From the NCBI RefSeq assembly GCF_021172065.1, contig NZ_CP087880.1:1402583-1466582 (forward strand): a stretch of 64,000 nucleotides of DNA, read 5' to 3'. This DNA comes from Pseudocitrobacter corydidari (GTDB lineage: Bacteria > Pseudomonadota > Gammaproteobacteria > Enterobacterales > Enterobacteriaceae). A program made the translations under genes and the position numbers. Of the stretch, positions 17,917-27,270 are shown one piece after another (within the stretch, counting starts at the first letter, position 1; each line of letters opens with the position of its first letter). Below the pieces are notes generated by a model. It ran no database searches. It worked only from the letters and a program-made list of their open reading frames with translations, and was not told the DNA's origin.

Positions 17917-18834
17917 TCATGCTTTTTCGTCAGAAATGCTTATCTTTGCCGCAGCCAGCAGCTGTTGCTTAAAGCGTTGGGCTGCCTGACTAAGTTCATG
18001 ATGTTTAGACCACACCAGCCACATTTCTGAAACCGCATCTTCTTCAATGATGGGCACCCAGCGCATTTCCATAAGCTGCACCCGCCGAAACGACGCCGGA
18101 AGAATAGACACCCCAAGCCCGGACGCCACCAGGCCAATAATGGTCATCGCCTCGCCCACTTCCTGGGTCATGCGCGGCGTCACGCCGTAGCGGCGCAGCA
18201 GGCCCAGAATATCATCATACAGACCTGTTCCCACGTGCGGGTCGAAGAAAACAAAAGGCTCATCGGCAAGCTCTGTCAGACTCACCGCGCGTTGATTCGC
18301 TAACGGATGCTCATGATGAATCATCGCCAGCAGCGGCTCGTGTAGAATAACCTCCCACTCCAGCGTGTCAGGAAGCTGCGTGTTCCGCATCAAACCGAGA
18401 TCCAGCGAACCTTCAGTAAGCGGCGAAATCTGCTCACGGGTATTGGTTTCGCGCGTCTGGATATGCACATCGGGATAGCGACGACGAAAGGTCGAGAGCG
18501 TATCAGACACCGCCTTAATAAAGGGCGCCGAAGAGGTAAAACCAATATTCAACTCGCCCGTTTCACCATGATGCAAACGCCCGGCACGGGCAGCGGCCTC
18601 TTCGACCAGCAGCATAATTTGGCGGCTATCGGCAAGAAACTGCTTTCCCGCCGCCGTGAGGTTAACGCTGCGGTTGGTGCGGGCAAACAGACGGGCGCCA
18701 ATTTGCTGTTCAAGTATCTGAATTTGCTGGCTTAGCGGTGGTTGAGAGATGTTCAGACGGGCAGCAGCACGACCAAAATGAAGCTCTTCCGCTACCGCAA
18801 TAAAGTAGCGCAGATGGCGCAGCTCGATATTCAT
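17917..18834 (-). CDS. ynfL: LysR-family regulator YnfL
   Basis: A 305-residue LysR protein with N-terminal helix-turn-helix MNIELRHLRYFIAVAEELHFGRAAARLNISQPPLSQQI and a BenM/CatM-type effector domain. It is divergent from ynfM with a 116-bp shared intergenic region, so it probably controls that exporter and itself. The effector is unknown. Order mlc-ynfL-ynfM is the same as in E. coli. Confidence 0.9.
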   Translation of the reverse strand: MNIELRHLRYFIAVAEELHFGRAAARLNISQPPLSQQIQILEQQIGARLFARTNRSVNLTAAGKQFLADSRQIMLLVEEAAARAGRLHHGETGELNIGFTSSAPFIKAVSDTLSTFRRRYPDVHIQTRETNTREQISPLTEGSLDLGLMRNTQLPDTLEWEVILHEPLLAMIHHEHPLANQRAVSLTELADEPFVFFDPHVGTGLYDDILGLLRRYGVTPRMTQEVGEAMTIIGLVASGLGVSILPASFRRVQLMEMRWVPIIEEDAVSEMWLVWSKHHELSQAAQRFKQQLLAAAKISISDEKA

Positions 18835-18950
18835 ATTTGTTACATATCAATTGAGATTATTAATATATTAGACAGAATATTCGCGATTTCCTACTCTAAT
18901 TATGTGACCTACATCGCTATTACCTTTTGTTTTTAAGCAAGGATCTTCCC

Positions 18951-20201
18951 GTGAGCCGTACAACCACCGCAGACAACGAACCGGCTATCGATGTCCGCGA
19001 CAATGCCCCATCCAGGCCGAACCAGTTTATTACTCGCGGCACACCTCAGTTTATTCGGGTTACCCTCGCACTTTTTTCCGCCGGGCTGGCGACCTTTGCC
19101 CTGCTCTACTGCGTTCAGCCGATTCTGCCGGTGCTGTCACATGAGTTTGGTATCTCGCCTGCGGGAAGCAGTATTTCACTGTCGATTTCCACGGCGATGT
19201 TAGCGATTGGGCTGCTCTTTACCGGGCCGCTTTCCGATGCCATTGGCCGCAAACAGGTGATGGTAACCGCGCTGCTGCTGGCATCGTGCTGCTCTTTGCT
19301 CTCCACGATGATGACCAGCTGGCATGGTATTCTGATCATGCGTGCGCTGATTGGTTTATCGCTCAGCGGCGTGGCGGCGGTCGGGATGACCTACCTCAGT
19401 GAAGAGATCCACCCCAGTTTCGTCGCCTTCTCGATGGGCCTCTATATTAGCGGAAACTCAATTGGCGGAATGAGCGGACGCCTGCTCACCGGGGTTTTCA
19501 CCGATTTCTTCGGCTGGCGTATCGCTCTGGCGGTGATCAGTGCCTTCGCGCTAGCCTCGGCAATTATGTTCTGGAAGATCCTCCCGGAATCGCGCCATTT
19601 CCGCCCTTCCTCCCTGCGCCCGAAAACGCTGCTGCTTAATTTCCGTCTGCACTGGCACGATCGCGGCCTGCCGCTGCTGTTTGTCGAAGGCTTCCTGCTG
19701 ATGGGCGCATTCGTCACCCTGTTTAACTACATCGGCTATCGCCTGATGCTCTCACCCTGGTCACTGAATCAGGCGGTAGTTGGCCTGCTCTCTGTCGCTT
19801 ATCTCACCGGAACCTGGAGTTCACCAAAAGCGGGCGTGATGACAACCCGCTACGGTCGCGGCCCGGTGATGATCTTCTTCACCGGCGTAATGCTGCTCGG
19901 CCTGCTGCTGACGCTGTTCTCGCCTTTGTGGGTCATCTTCCCCGGCATGTTGCTGTTTTCCGCTGGCTTCTTTGCCGCGCACTCGGTCGCCAGCAGCTGG
20001 ATTGGCCCCCGCGCGCGTCGCGCCAGAGGCCAGGCTTCATCGCTTTATCTCTTCAGCTACTACCTGGGTTCCAGCATCGCCGGGACGCTCGGCGGCGTGT
20101 TCTGGCACCGCTACGGCTGGAACGGCGTCGGCGCGTTTATCGCCCTGCTGCTGGTCACGGCGCTGCTGGTCGGAACGTTGCTGCACAGACGATTGCATTG
20201 A
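18951..20201 (+). CDS. ynfM: Major facilitator superfamily transporter YnfM (AraEP/arabinose-type exporter family)
   Basis: A 416-residue inner-membrane protein with twelve predicted segments. The MFS loop motif GPLSDAIGRKQVMV lies between helices 2 and 3. I start it at a GTG (18951, SRTTT) with AAGGAT 6 bp upstream, matching the E. coli protein; an in-frame TTG at 18927 would add eight residues. The substrate is unknown, although E. coli YnfM has been linked to export of small organic compounds. Divergent ynfL is the likely regulator. Confidence 0.92.
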   Translation: MSRTTTADNEPAIDVRDNAPSRPNQFITRGTPQFIRVTLALFSAGLATFALLYCVQPILPVLSHEFGISPAGSSISLSISTAMLAIGLLFTGPLSDAIGRKQVMVTALLLASCCSLLSTMMTSWHGILIMRALIGLSLSGVAAVGMTYLSEEIHPSFVAFSMGLYISGNSIGGMSGRLLTGVFTDFFGWRIALAVISAFALASAIMFWKILPESRHFRPSSLRPKTLLLNFRLHWHDRGLPLLFVEGFLLMGAFVTLFNYIGYRLMLSPWSLNQAVVGLLSVAYLTGTWSSPKAGVMTTRYGRGPVMIFFTGVMLLGLLLTLFSPLWVIFPGMLLFSAGFFAAHSVASSWIGPRARRARGQASSLYLFSYYLGSSIAGTLGGVFWHRYGWNGVGAFIALLLVTALLVGTLLHRRLH

Positions 20202-20207
20202 TGGCTA

Positions 20208-20230
20208 CGGGCGCGAATTTTTTGCGCCCG
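20208..20230 (+). terminator. Hairpin after ynfM
   Basis: CGGGCGC and GCGCCCG form a 7-bp stem; the loop is GAATTTTTT, so the T run lies in the loop rather than after the stem. It starts 7 bp past the ynfM stop. Confidence 0.45.
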
Positions 20231-20300
20231 CTTACCGCCCTGTGATAGATCTGAATCTATCGGCGCCTGCCGCCTTCTCTTTTATAGAAAACAGGGCACT

Positions 20301-21785
20301 ATGGAAAACAAAAACTACCAACACCTCACCCGCACCTTCCAGCGTCTCTCCCGTTTTTCACACCTTTCCGCCATCGCTGGCTGGGATATGTTTGCCATGA
20401 TGCCGCCGGGCGGCAGCAATGCGCGTAGCGAAGCGCTGGCAGAACTGGGCGTGTTGCAGCATCAGATCCTGACCGATAAACAGGTTGGTGAGTGGCTACG
20501 CAACGCAGAACAGGAAAATCTTAACGATCTTGAACAGGCAAACCTGCGTGAAATGGCGCGTCATTATCAACAGGCCGCCCTGTTGCCGGAAAGCCTGGTC
20601 GAAGCCAAATCGCTGGCAGGTAGCCGCTGTGAGCACGCCTGGCGGACACAGCGCCCTAACAACGACTGGCTGGGCTTCGCGGAAAATTTAAAAGAAGTGG
20701 TCAAACTCAGCCGGGAAGAGGCGCGTATCCGTGCGCAGGCCAAAAACTGCTCGCCCTATGATGCGCTGCTGGATATTTTTGAGCCTGACATGACCAGCGC
20801 ACGTCTGGACGTGTTGTTTGGCGATCTCAAATCCTGGCTGCCGGAACTGTTAACCAAAGCGGTAGAAAAGCAGGCCAGCAAAACGCTGATCGCCCCGCAG
20901 GGCCCGTTCCCGGTGGAGCATCAGCGCCAGTTGGGGCTGGAAGCGATGAAGCGCCTCGGCTTTGATTTTAACGCCGGTCGGCTGGATGTCAGCGCACACC
21001 CTTTCTGCGGCGGCGTACCGGAAGATGTGCGTATCACTACCCGTTATAACGAGCATGACCTGTTAAGCGCCCTGTTCGGCGTTATCCATGAAACCGGGCA
21101 TGCGCGCTATGAGCAGAATCTGCCGCGTAACTGGCTGGGGCAGCCGGTATCGTATGCACGGTCTACCGCCATCCACGAATCGCAAAGTCTGTTCTTTGAG
21201 ATGCAACTGGCACGCAGCGACGCGTTTTTACAGCACCTGTTGCCTGCCGTCGTGGCGCAGTTTGGCCCGCAGTCCGCTTTTGAGGCCTCAAACTTTGTTG
21301 CGTGGAACCAGCGCGTGAAACCGGGCTTTATTCGTATTGATGCCGACGAAGTGAGTTATCCGGCGCACGTGATCCTGCGTTACGAAATTGAACGCGCGTT
21401 GATTGATGGCGAGATTGAAGTAGATGACATTCCTGCCCTGTGGGATGAAAAAATGCGTCACTGGCTGGGGCTCTCGACGGAAGGCAACTATCGCGATGGT
21501 TGTATGCAGGATATTCACTGGACCGACGGTGGTTTCGGTTATTTCCCGTCCTACACGCTGGGCGCAATGTACGCCGCACAGTTGATGCACGCCGCGCGTA
21601 ATGCAATGCCCGATCTCGAATCACGTATTGCCAGCGGTGATTTCAGCACATTGTTTGAGTGGTTGCGCCAAAACATCTGGCAGCATGGTAGCCGCTTTGG
21701 CACTTCACAGCTTATTCAGCAGGCGACGGGCGAGGACCTGAACAGCCGCTATTTCCGCGAACATTTAACCGCCCGCTATCTGTAA
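20301..21785 (+). CDS. M32-family metallocarboxypeptidase (thermostable carboxypeptidase 1 type)
   Basis: A 494-residue cytoplasmic, mostly helical metallopeptidase. The zinc motif HETGH is at residues 263-267 within VIHETGHARYE, and the third ligand is probably Glu in IHESQSLFFEMQ about 30 residues later. ADEVSYPAHVILRYEIE and TDGGFGYFPSYTLGAMYAAQ are typical family blocks. It removes C-terminal amino acids with broad specificity. The gene is not part of the E. coli K-12 version of this block, so it is an insertion between ynfM and asr or a loss in E. coli. Confidence 0.88.
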   Translation: MENKNYQHLTRTFQRLSRFSHLSAIAGWDMFAMMPPGGSNARSEALAELGVLQHQILTDKQVGEWLRNAEQENLNDLEQANLREMARHYQQAALLPESLVEAKSLAGSRCEHAWRTQRPNNDWLGFAENLKEVVKLSREEARIRAQAKNCSPYDALLDIFEPDMTSARLDVLFGDLKSWLPELLTKAVEKQASKTLIAPQGPFPVEHQRQLGLEAMKRLGFDFNAGRLDVSAHPFCGGVPEDVRITTRYNEHDLLSALFGVIHETGHARYEQNLPRNWLGQPVSYARSTAIHESQSLFFEMQLARSDAFLQHLLPAVVAQFGPQSAFEASNFVAWNQRVKPGFIRIDADEVSYPAHVILRYEIERALIDGEIEVDDIPALWDEKMRHWLGLSTEGNYRDGCMQDIHWTDGGFGYFPSYTLGAMYAAQLMHAARNAMPDLESRIASGDFSTLFEWLRQNIWQHGSRFGTSQLIQQATGEDLNSRYFREHLTARYL

Positions 21786-21820
21786 TTCTCCTCACGCCGA
21801 AGGGCTCTCCTCCGGCGTTG

Positions 21821-21834
21821 TACATTCCGTTACA
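21821..21834 (+). promoter_or_regulatory. Probable RstA box upstream of asr
   Basis: TACATTCCGTTACA matches the RstA consensus TACATNTNGTTACA at all but one fixed position. It lies about 105 bp before the asr start, where E. coli asr is known to be activated by RstA in acid. Confidence 0.65.
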
Positions 21835-21938
21835 CGCCGATACCAATCACTCACGGAAAGCCTGATAACTCAGGGATATAGTTCTTTCAACGGCCCCGCA
21901 GTGGGGTTGAATGAAAAAACCAATTCGAGGGTATGAGA

Positions 21939-22319
21939 ATGAAAAAAGTATTAGCTCTGGTTGTTGCCGCTGCTATGGGTCTGTCATCTGCTGCATTCGC
22001 TGCTGAAACTACCGCGGCTCCGGCACCGGCTGCTAGCGCAACCACTAAAGCGGCACCGGCAAAAACCATGCATCACAAAAAACACCAGAAAGCCGCCGCA
22101 GAACAAAAAGCGCAGGCTGCAAAAAAACACCACAAAAAAGCCGCTAAAACCGAAGCGACCAAACCGGTAGAACAGAAAGCGCAAGCCGCTAAGAAACACA
22201 AAAAACATGAAGCCGCAAAACCGGCTGCTGCTGAGCAGAAAGCGCAGGCAGCAAAAAAACATCATAAAAAAGCAGTAAAACACGAAGCCGCTAAACCTGC
22301 TTCTCAGCCTGCTGCGTAA
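21939..22319 (+). CDS. asr: Acid shock protein Asr
   Basis: A 126-residue exported, highly basic protein made mainly of Lys, Ala and His. It has a Sec signal ([23 protein letters not shown]) and then repeated units of the form [15 protein letters not shown]. Asr is strongly induced by low external pH and is intrinsically disordered. The start at 21939 gives the classical signal peptide; an ATG two codons earlier is possible. An RstA box lies upstream and a strong terminator downstream. The number of basic repeats varies between strains. Confidence 0.95.
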   Translation: MKKVLALVVAAAMGLSSAAFAAETTAAPAPAASATTKAAPAKTMHHKKHQKAAAEQKAQAAKKHHKKAAKTEATKPVEQKAQAAKKHKKHEAAKPAAAEQKAQAAKKHHKKAVKHEAAKPASQPAA

Positions 22320-22348
22320 TCGTCACCGTTCGTATCGTTCTGATGACA

Positions 22349-22377
22349 AATCGGCGCTGTTTCAGCGCCGATTTTTT
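22349..22377 (+). terminator. Rho-independent terminator of asr
   Basis: Stem TCGGCGCTG/CAGCGCCGA (9 bp) with a TTT loop, followed directly by six T residues, 30 bp after the asr stop. Confidence 0.9.
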
Positions 22378-22388
22378 CCTGGAGAGCA

Positions 22389-22475
22389 ATGATGTTGCGG
22401 CGCTATCGTTTCGAGCTCATCCTGGCTTTACTCATCATCTGCGCACTGATTGCGACAAGGTTTTTCCTTTACTGA
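22389..22475 (+). CDS. ydgU: Small inner-membrane protein YdgU
   Basis: A 28-residue ORF of which nearly all is one hydrophobic helix (FELILALLIICALIATRFFL) behind a basic start (MMLRRYR). Its position between asr and ydgD and its composition match E. coli ydgU, a known small membrane protein. Either of two adjacent ATGs (22389, 22392) could be used; GGAGAG lies just upstream. It begins 12 bp past the asr terminator, so it may be expressed by read-through or its own promoter. Confidence 0.75.
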   Translation: MMLRRYRFELILALLIICALIATRFFLY

Positions 22476-22577
22476 GCGTAGTTCGCTGATTTTGCTCCCC
22501 CTTTTCATTTGTCCCGTCTATAGTAATCACATTGGGTTTAACTTTTTATAATCATAATTACCCCACCAGAGAGTGAT

Positions 22578-23396
22578 ATGCGTAGAGCTGTTTTCGTTTT
22601 ACTGGGATCGTTGAGCGCGCTGTCGATGGCTGTACATGCGGATGACAGCGATAGCGGCATGAGCGCGAAAGATGTCAAAACGCTGTTTTTCGGTCAGGAC
22701 GATCGCACCCTTGTGACCGATGCAACAGATTCCCCCTGGGATGCTATCGGTCAACTGGAAACCGTCAGTGGTAACCTGTGCACCGCCACCCTCATTTCGC
22801 CCCATCTGGCGTTAACCGCCGGACATTGTTTACTGACGCCCCCTAATGGCAAGCCGGATAAAGCCGTCGCGCTACGCTTCGTGTCACAGAAAGGCGTCTG
22901 GCGTTATGAAATTCACGGTATTGAAGGTCGAGTGGACGCTTCACTTGGCAAGCGTCTGAAGCCCGATGGCGATGGCTGGATTGTTCCGTCTGCCGCCGCG
23001 CCGTGGGATTTTGGCTTAATTATTTTGCGTTATCCGCCGGGGGGAATTACGCCGCTGCCGCTGTTTGAGGGTGATAAAGCCGCCCTCACTGCCGCATTGA
23101 AGGCGGCGGACCGTAAAGTGACGCAATCAGGCTATCCGGAAGATCATCTTGATTCGCTTTATAGTCATCGCGACTGCGTAGTGACCGGCTGGGCGCAAAC
23201 GTCGGTGCTATCGCATCAGTGCGATACGCTACCGGGCGATAGTGGTTCACCGTTGATGCTAAAAACAGACAATGGTTGGCAGTTGATTGCGGTACAGAGT
23301 TCCGCGCCGGGGCCGAAAGATCGCTGGCGCGCGGATAACCGGGCTATTTCGGTGACGGGTTTTCGCGACAAGCTGGAAGCGCTGGCGACAGAGTAA
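22578..23396 (+). CDS. ydgD: Periplasmic trypsin-like serine protease YdgD
   Basis: A 272-residue protein with a Sec signal ending at VHADD and an S1-family protease domain. The catalytic His is in LTAGHCL, the Ser in [11 protein letters not shown], and the Asp is probably in WDFGLIIL. Paired cysteines near His and Ser are in place for disulfides. It is predicted to be periplasmic with unknown substrates. AGAGAGTGAT precedes the start. Order asr-ydgU-ydgD-mdtI matches E. coli. Confidence 0.9.
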   Translation: MRRAVFVLLGSLSALSMAVHADDSDSGMSAKDVKTLFFGQDDRTLVTDATDSPWDAIGQLETVSGNLCTATLISPHLALTAGHCLLTPPNGKPDKAVALRFVSQKGVWRYEIHGIEGRVDASLGKRLKPDGDGWIVPSAAAPWDFGLIILRYPPGGITPLPLFEGDKAALTAALKAADRKVTQSGYPEDHLDSLYSHRDCVVTGWAQTSVLSHQCDTLPGDSGSPLMLKTDNGWQLIAVQSSAPGPKDRWRADNRAISVTGFRDKLEALATE

Positions 23397-23403
23397 TCTT
23401 TGT

Positions 23404-23485
23404 GCCAGGTGGCGCTACGCTTACCTGGCCTACAACACTTTTGCATTTTGTAGGCCTGACAAACGCAGCGCCCATCCATCAGGCC
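23404..23485. repeat. BIME: two opposed REP elements
   Basis: GCCAGGTGGCGCTACGCTTACCTGGCCTAC is followed about 16 bp later by an inverted partner starting GTAGGCCTGAC and ending at ATCAGGC. This is a typical bacterial interspersed mosaic element between the convergent ydgD and mdtI genes; its end runs into the mdtI stop codon. Confidence 0.8.
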
Positions 23486-23808
23486 ATTTTAATCAGCACC
23501 ATGCCGATTATCAGCAGACCGAGGCCCATCCAGCCTTTGTTATTCAGGCGTTGACCAAACAGGATCCAGCCCGCCGCCAGCGTAGCCATAATCCCGAAGG
23601 CGCCCCATAACGCATAGGCCACGGAGAGATCGATACCTTTTACCGCCTGCGACAACGCGCTAAACGCGGCCAGTACTGCGGTAATTGAGAGAACGCCATA
23701 GAATTTGCGGCGAAAACCATCTGAAAACTTCAAAAAGATATTCGCGATAATTTCCAGCACGATAGCCAGCCCCAGCCAGGCGGCGTGAATCCACTCAAAC
23801 TGTTGCAT
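23479..23808 (-). CDS. mdtI: Spermidine exporter subunit MdtI
   Basis: A 109-residue small-multidrug-resistance family protein with four membrane helices, including Glu in the first helix ([15 protein letters not shown]) and [21 protein letters not shown]. It works with MdtJ as a heterodimer to export spermidine. Its start overlaps the end of mdtJ by 14 bp, so they are coupled. Length equals E. coli MdtI. Confidence 0.94.
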   Translation of the reverse strand: MQQFEWIHAAWLGLAIVLEIIANIFLKFSDGFRRKFYGVLSITAVLAAFSALSQAVKGIDLSVAYALWGAFGIMATLAAGWILFGQRLNNKGWMGLGLLIIGMVLIKMA

Positions 23809-24157
23809 GGTGAGCCTCCACCGGCTGAGATTTCACTTTACGGGTACCGGATTTAATCAACACAATCCCCGCCACCAGCGTCACCAGACCGGCAATCTTC
23901 ATCGCTGACAGTGATTCACCAAACAACATGACGCTGAACAGCGTGATGAGCAAAATACCGATGCCTTCCCACAAGGCATAGGCCACACCCAGCGCGATTT
24001 TTTTCACCGCGAAGGCAAGGAAAATATAAGAGATGGCAATCATCACCAACATCAAAATAAAACCAGTCGAGCCATTACTGACGGCAGCCCATTTCATAGA
24101 CAGCGTGCCGATAATTTCAGCGACGATCGCAAGGGATAAAAGAATCCAATAAAACAT
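23795..24157 (-). CDS. mdtJ: Spermidine exporter subunit MdtJ
   Basis: A 120-residue SMR-family protein with four helices. The active-site Glu lies in the first ([18 protein letters not shown]), and [24 protein letters not shown] is the family signature. It is the first gene of the mdtJI pair. A GGAGAAAT ribosome site precedes it. The roughly 200-nt leader contains a uORF (24274-24372), consistent with spermidine-dependent translational control described for E. coli. Confidence 0.94.
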   Translation of the reverse strand: MFYWILLSLAIVAEIIGTLSMKWAAVSNGSTGFILMLVMIAISYIFLAFAVKKIALGVAYALWEGIGILLITLFSVMLFGESLSAMKIAGLVTLVAGIVLIKSGTRKVKSQPVEAHHATV

Positions 24158-24273
24158 GTTATTTCTCCTGCTTGAGAATATATTCCGTTGCGGCTCACAG
24201 CGAGGTGCAAACCGTAAAATCCAGGTTGTAATGAGTCCTGACGGCGGGCGTCAGATCAGGCAGAAGAAAGAGA

Positions 24274-24372
24274 CTAAAGCGCGTTGCGCCAGTGCTGCTC
24301 GGCACAAAGCGAGCTGGAGAAAGGTAAAACAGCAGTGTGAGTAGAAATGAAAGTTTTGAACTGATTGTCCAT
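24274..24372 (-). CDS. mdtU: Upstream ORF in the mdtJI leader, MdtU-like
   Basis: A 32-codon ORF (MDNQFKTF...HWRNAL) ends 116 bp before the mdtJ start on the same strand. E. coli carries a regulatory uORF, mdtU, in this leader; ribosome behaviour on it in the presence of spermidine sets Rho-dependent premature termination before mdtJI. Length and position agree; I could not compare residues. No clear ribosome site is visible before the ATG, and a GATAAT-like element lies 11 bp upstream, so the mRNA may start very close to the uORF. Confidence 0.5.
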   Translation of the reverse strand: MDNQFKTFISTHTAVLPFSSSLCAEQHWRNAL

Positions 24373-24583
24373 AAAAATACAATTATCCGCGGTATTGCTT
24401 CTCTTCGTTGCGGAAAAAAATTGTCCTCGGTAGTTAAACACAGCTAATTTTTAGCACAACCTTCTGATTAACTCAAAATATTTTCAGATCTTTACCATAA
24501 ATATTAGATCTAAGTGAGTTCCCTCTCAGACCGTTCGCAATTATGATATTCAGGCTTGTTGTACACTTTTTTCAGGAACCCTT

Positions 24584-25618
24584 ATGGCCAAGCCCATCAT
24601 TACGCTTAATGGATTAAAAATTGTCATCATGCTGGGCATGCTGGTCATCATTTTGACGGGTATCCGTTTCGCGGCGGATATCATCGTTCCCTTCGTGCTG
24701 GCGCTGTTTATCGCCGTGGTGCTTAACCCGGTGGTACAGCTGATGACCCGCTGGCGCATTCCTCGCGTGCTGGCTATCTCTTTACTGATCTGCCTGATTA
24801 TTATGGTTGCCGTCCTGCTGCTGGCGTCACTGGGCACCTCGCTTAACGAGCTGGCGCGCACGTTGCCGCAGTATCGCTCCTCTTTACATGTGCCGCTGCA
24901 GAATATTCAGCCCTGGCTGGAGCGCTTTGGCGTGACGGTCTCAGCGGATGAGTTGATTAAATATATCGATCCAAACGCCGCGATGACCTTTGTCACCAGC
25001 CTGTTGACACAGCTATCTAACGCGATGTCTTCGATTTTCCTGCTGCTGTTAACCGTGGTGTTTATGCTGCTGGAAGTGCCGCAGCTTCCGGCCAAACTCC
25101 AGCAACTGATGGTCAAACCGACAGAAGGAATGGCGGCTATCCAGCGCGCTATCCAAAGCGTGTCGCATTATCTGGTGCTGAAGACGGCAATAAGCCTGGT
25201 GACCGGCCTGGTGGCGTGGGGCATGCTGGAAGCGCTGGGCGTACGTTTCGCATTTGTCTGGGGCCTGCTCGCCTTCGCGCTGAACTATATCCCTAACATC
25301 GGTTCCGTGCTGGCGGCGATCCCGCCGATTTTACAGGTGCTGGTTTTTGGCGGGTTTTATCAGGCGCTGATTGTGCTGGCAGGATATCTGCTGATAAACC
25401 TGCTGTTCGGTAACATCCTCGAACCGCGCATCATGGGACGCGGGCTGGGGCTGTCAACGCTGGTGGTATTTCTGTCGTTGATCTTCTGGGGATGGTTGCT
25501 TGGGCCAGTGGGAATGCTGCTTTCGGTACCGCTCACCATTGTGGTCAAGATTGCCCTTGAGCAAACCATCGGCGGCAGAAGTATTGCCGTACTGTTGAGC
25601 GATCTCAGCGATAAGTGA
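24584..25618 (+). CDS. tqsA: AI-2E family transporter TqsA (autoinducer-2 exporter)
   Basis: A 344-residue polytopic protein of the AI-2E (PerM-like) family, near-identical in recall to E. coli TqsA, beginning [17 protein letters not shown]. The conserved C-terminal blocks [17 protein letters not shown] and [42 protein letters not shown] are present. It exports autoinducer-2 and affects biofilm formation. The 200-bp region upstream is AT-rich and shows no gene. In E. coli pntBA follows; here smvA does. Confidence 0.94.
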   Translation: MAKPIITLNGLKIVIMLGMLVIILTGIRFAADIIVPFVLALFIAVVLNPVVQLMTRWRIPRVLAISLLICLIIMVAVLLLASLGTSLNELARTLPQYRSSLHVPLQNIQPWLERFGVTVSADELIKYIDPNAAMTFVTSLLTQLSNAMSSIFLLLLTVVFMLLEVPQLPAKLQQLMVKPTEGMAAIQRAIQSVSHYLVLKTAISLVTGLVAWGMLEALGVRFAFVWGLLAFALNYIPNIGSVLAAIPPILQVLVFGGFYQALIVLAGYLLINLLFGNILEPRIMGRGLGLSTLVVFLSLIFWGWLLGPVGMLLSVPLTIVVKIALEQTIGGRSIAVLLSDLSDK

Positions 25619-25632
25619 CAGTGTCACATAAA

Positions 25633-25655
25633 GCTGCCGACATCCTGTCGGCAGC
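25633..25655. terminator. Hairpin between convergent tqsA and smvA
   Basis: Perfect 10-bp stem GCTGCCGACA/TGTCGGCAGC with a TCC loop, 14 bp after tqsA and 11 bp before the smvA stop. It could end transcription from both sides; the flanking T runs are weak. Confidence 0.7.
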
Positions 25656-25666
25656 CTCTCCTTCTC

Positions 25667-27154
25667 TTACGGTTTCCCCGCTTTTGCCAGGCTAAACCAC
25701 ATCCCGACCGCCAGCAGTAACAGCATCATCCCGGCACTGCTTAACGCCACGCTGTGCGAGAAGGTAAACGCGGTACGTGCGGCATTAATTGTGGCCTCGG
25801 CAAGCGTCGGCGTCAGGGTTTGCGCCGCCTTAACCGCTTCGCCAATCGACGACGATGCGCGCGCGGCGATATCGCCCGTCAGCCCTTCCGGCAGAATAAT
25901 GGACGCGGAAAAACTGCGGCTCAGCAGTAAGCCAAAGACGGCAATACCTAACCCGGCACCCAGTTCATACGCCATGGTTTCAATCGCCCCGGCAGCCGCT
26001 GCTTTTTCCTTCGGCGCGGCGGCCATAATCGCCGCCGTTGACGCCAGCAAGGCGCTGGCGGCGCTAAAGCCGAGCAACACCATCAGCCCCCACGCCTGCC
26101 ATTGCTGGGTGCTGAAATCCAGCATCGACAACCCAAGGAAGCTCAGCGCACTCAGCGCCATGCCGCTCGTTGCCACAGTACGCAGGCCAAGACGCGCAAC
26201 CAGCACACCGGCTATCGGGCCGCTGAAACCACTAGCTACCATCAGCGGCAGCATAAATTTCCCGGCCTCAAACGGCGTGAAACCATGTACAAACTGCAGT
26301 TCCTGCGCCATCAGCAGCTCAAAACCGACCAGCGCAATCATTGCCGTCATCGCCATCACCACGCCGCTGAGAATAATGCGGTGGCTGAACAGACGCATAT
26401 CGATCATCGGCTTCGCCGCACGAAGCTGGATACGAACAAACATCGTTAATAACAGCGCGCCGGTCACGAACGCCCCGCCGATAACCCACGGCGCAACCAG
26501 CCCTTTCATCGCGGTTTTGGCGCTATACACCAGCAGCAGGATCGCCACAATCAGCATAATGGCGTGACTCAGGTTCAACGGCTGATCGCGTCGGCCCGGC
26601 TGCTGCGGCACGAAGCGCGCGGAAAGTGCCATCACCAGCAACACGATTGGAACGTTAATCAGGAACACCGAGCCCCAGTAGAAGTGCTCCAGCAGCATGC
26701 CGCCAATCAACGGGCCAAAGGCTGCCCCGCCGGAACCAACCGCAGCCCAGACGCCAAGCGCGATGTTACGATGACGCGCATCGATAAACAGTGTACGGAT
26801 CCCGGCAAGCGTCGCCGGGACGATCATTGCTGCGCCAATCGCCAGCACCGCGCGCGCCGCAATCAGCCAACCGGCATCTGGCGCAAACGCTGCCGCCAGC
26901 GACGCCAGGCCAAACAATCCGCTGCCAAGCAACAGCAGGCGTTTAAAACCGATGCGGTCGCCCAGCGCCCCCATCGGCAGTACCATTCCGGCCATCACCA
27001 GCGAGTAGATATCAATGATCCACAGTAATTCGTTGCCGCTTGCTCCAAGCGTCATACTCAACGTCGGCGCCGCCACATGCAGCACCGTCGCATCGATGGC
27101 GACCGGAATATAGACCAGCACGATAATCACTAACGCTAACCACTGACGAAACAT
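25667..27154 (-). CDS. smvA: MFS efflux pump SmvA (methyl viologen and cationic biocide export)
   Basis: A 495-residue DHA2-family transporter with about 14 membrane helices. It has motif GALGDRIGFKRLLLLGSGLFG between helices 2 and 3 and motif C-type GPLIGGMLLEHFYWGSVFLINVP. SmvA proteins export paraquat and quaternary ammonium or bisbiguanide biocides. It is divergent from smvR with operator-like palindromes between them, so it is probably repressed in the absence of inducer. The family is present in Salmonella, Citrobacter and Klebsiella but not E. coli K-12. Confidence 0.9.
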   Translation of the reverse strand: MFRQWLALVIIVLVYIPVAIDATVLHVAAPTLSMTLGASGNELLWIIDIYSLVMAGMVLPMGALGDRIGFKRLLLLGSGLFGLASLAAAFAPDAGWLIAARAVLAIGAAMIVPATLAGIRTLFIDARHRNIALGVWAAVGSGGAAFGPLIGGMLLEHFYWGSVFLINVPIVLLVMALSARFVPQQPGRRDQPLNLSHAIMLIVAILLLVYSAKTAMKGLVAPWVIGGAFVTGALLLTMFVRIQLRAAKPMIDMRLFSHRIILSGVVMAMTAMIALVGFELLMAQELQFVHGFTPFEAGKFMLPLMVASGFSGPIAGVLVARLGLRTVATSGMALSALSFLGLSMLDFSTQQWQAWGLMVLLGFSAASALLASTAAIMAAAPKEKAAAAGAIETMAYELGAGLGIAVFGLLLSRSFSASIILPEGLTGDIAARASSSIGEAVKAAQTLTPTLAEATINAARTAFTFSHSVALSSAGMMLLLLAVGMWFSLAKAGKP

Positions 27155-27177
27155 AACTCTCCCTCATTTATTAAAGT

Positions 27178-27228
27178 TGGACATCCGTCCAGAACGCGAT
27201 CCTACGGAAAGTTGAACAACTGTCCAGC
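27178..27228. promoter_or_regulatory. Operator-like palindromes between smvA and smvR
   Basis: TGGACATCCGTCCA (27178-27191; arms TGGAC/GTCCA) and a second related element, GTTGAACAACTGTCCAGC (27211-27228), share the TGTCCA half-site. They occupy the 116-bp divergent promoter region, the usual position of a TetR-family operator. Confidence 0.6.
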
Positions 27229-27270
27229 TTTTTGTTAAACTCGTTGCGCGGTTATTGAGGATGAAAAATT

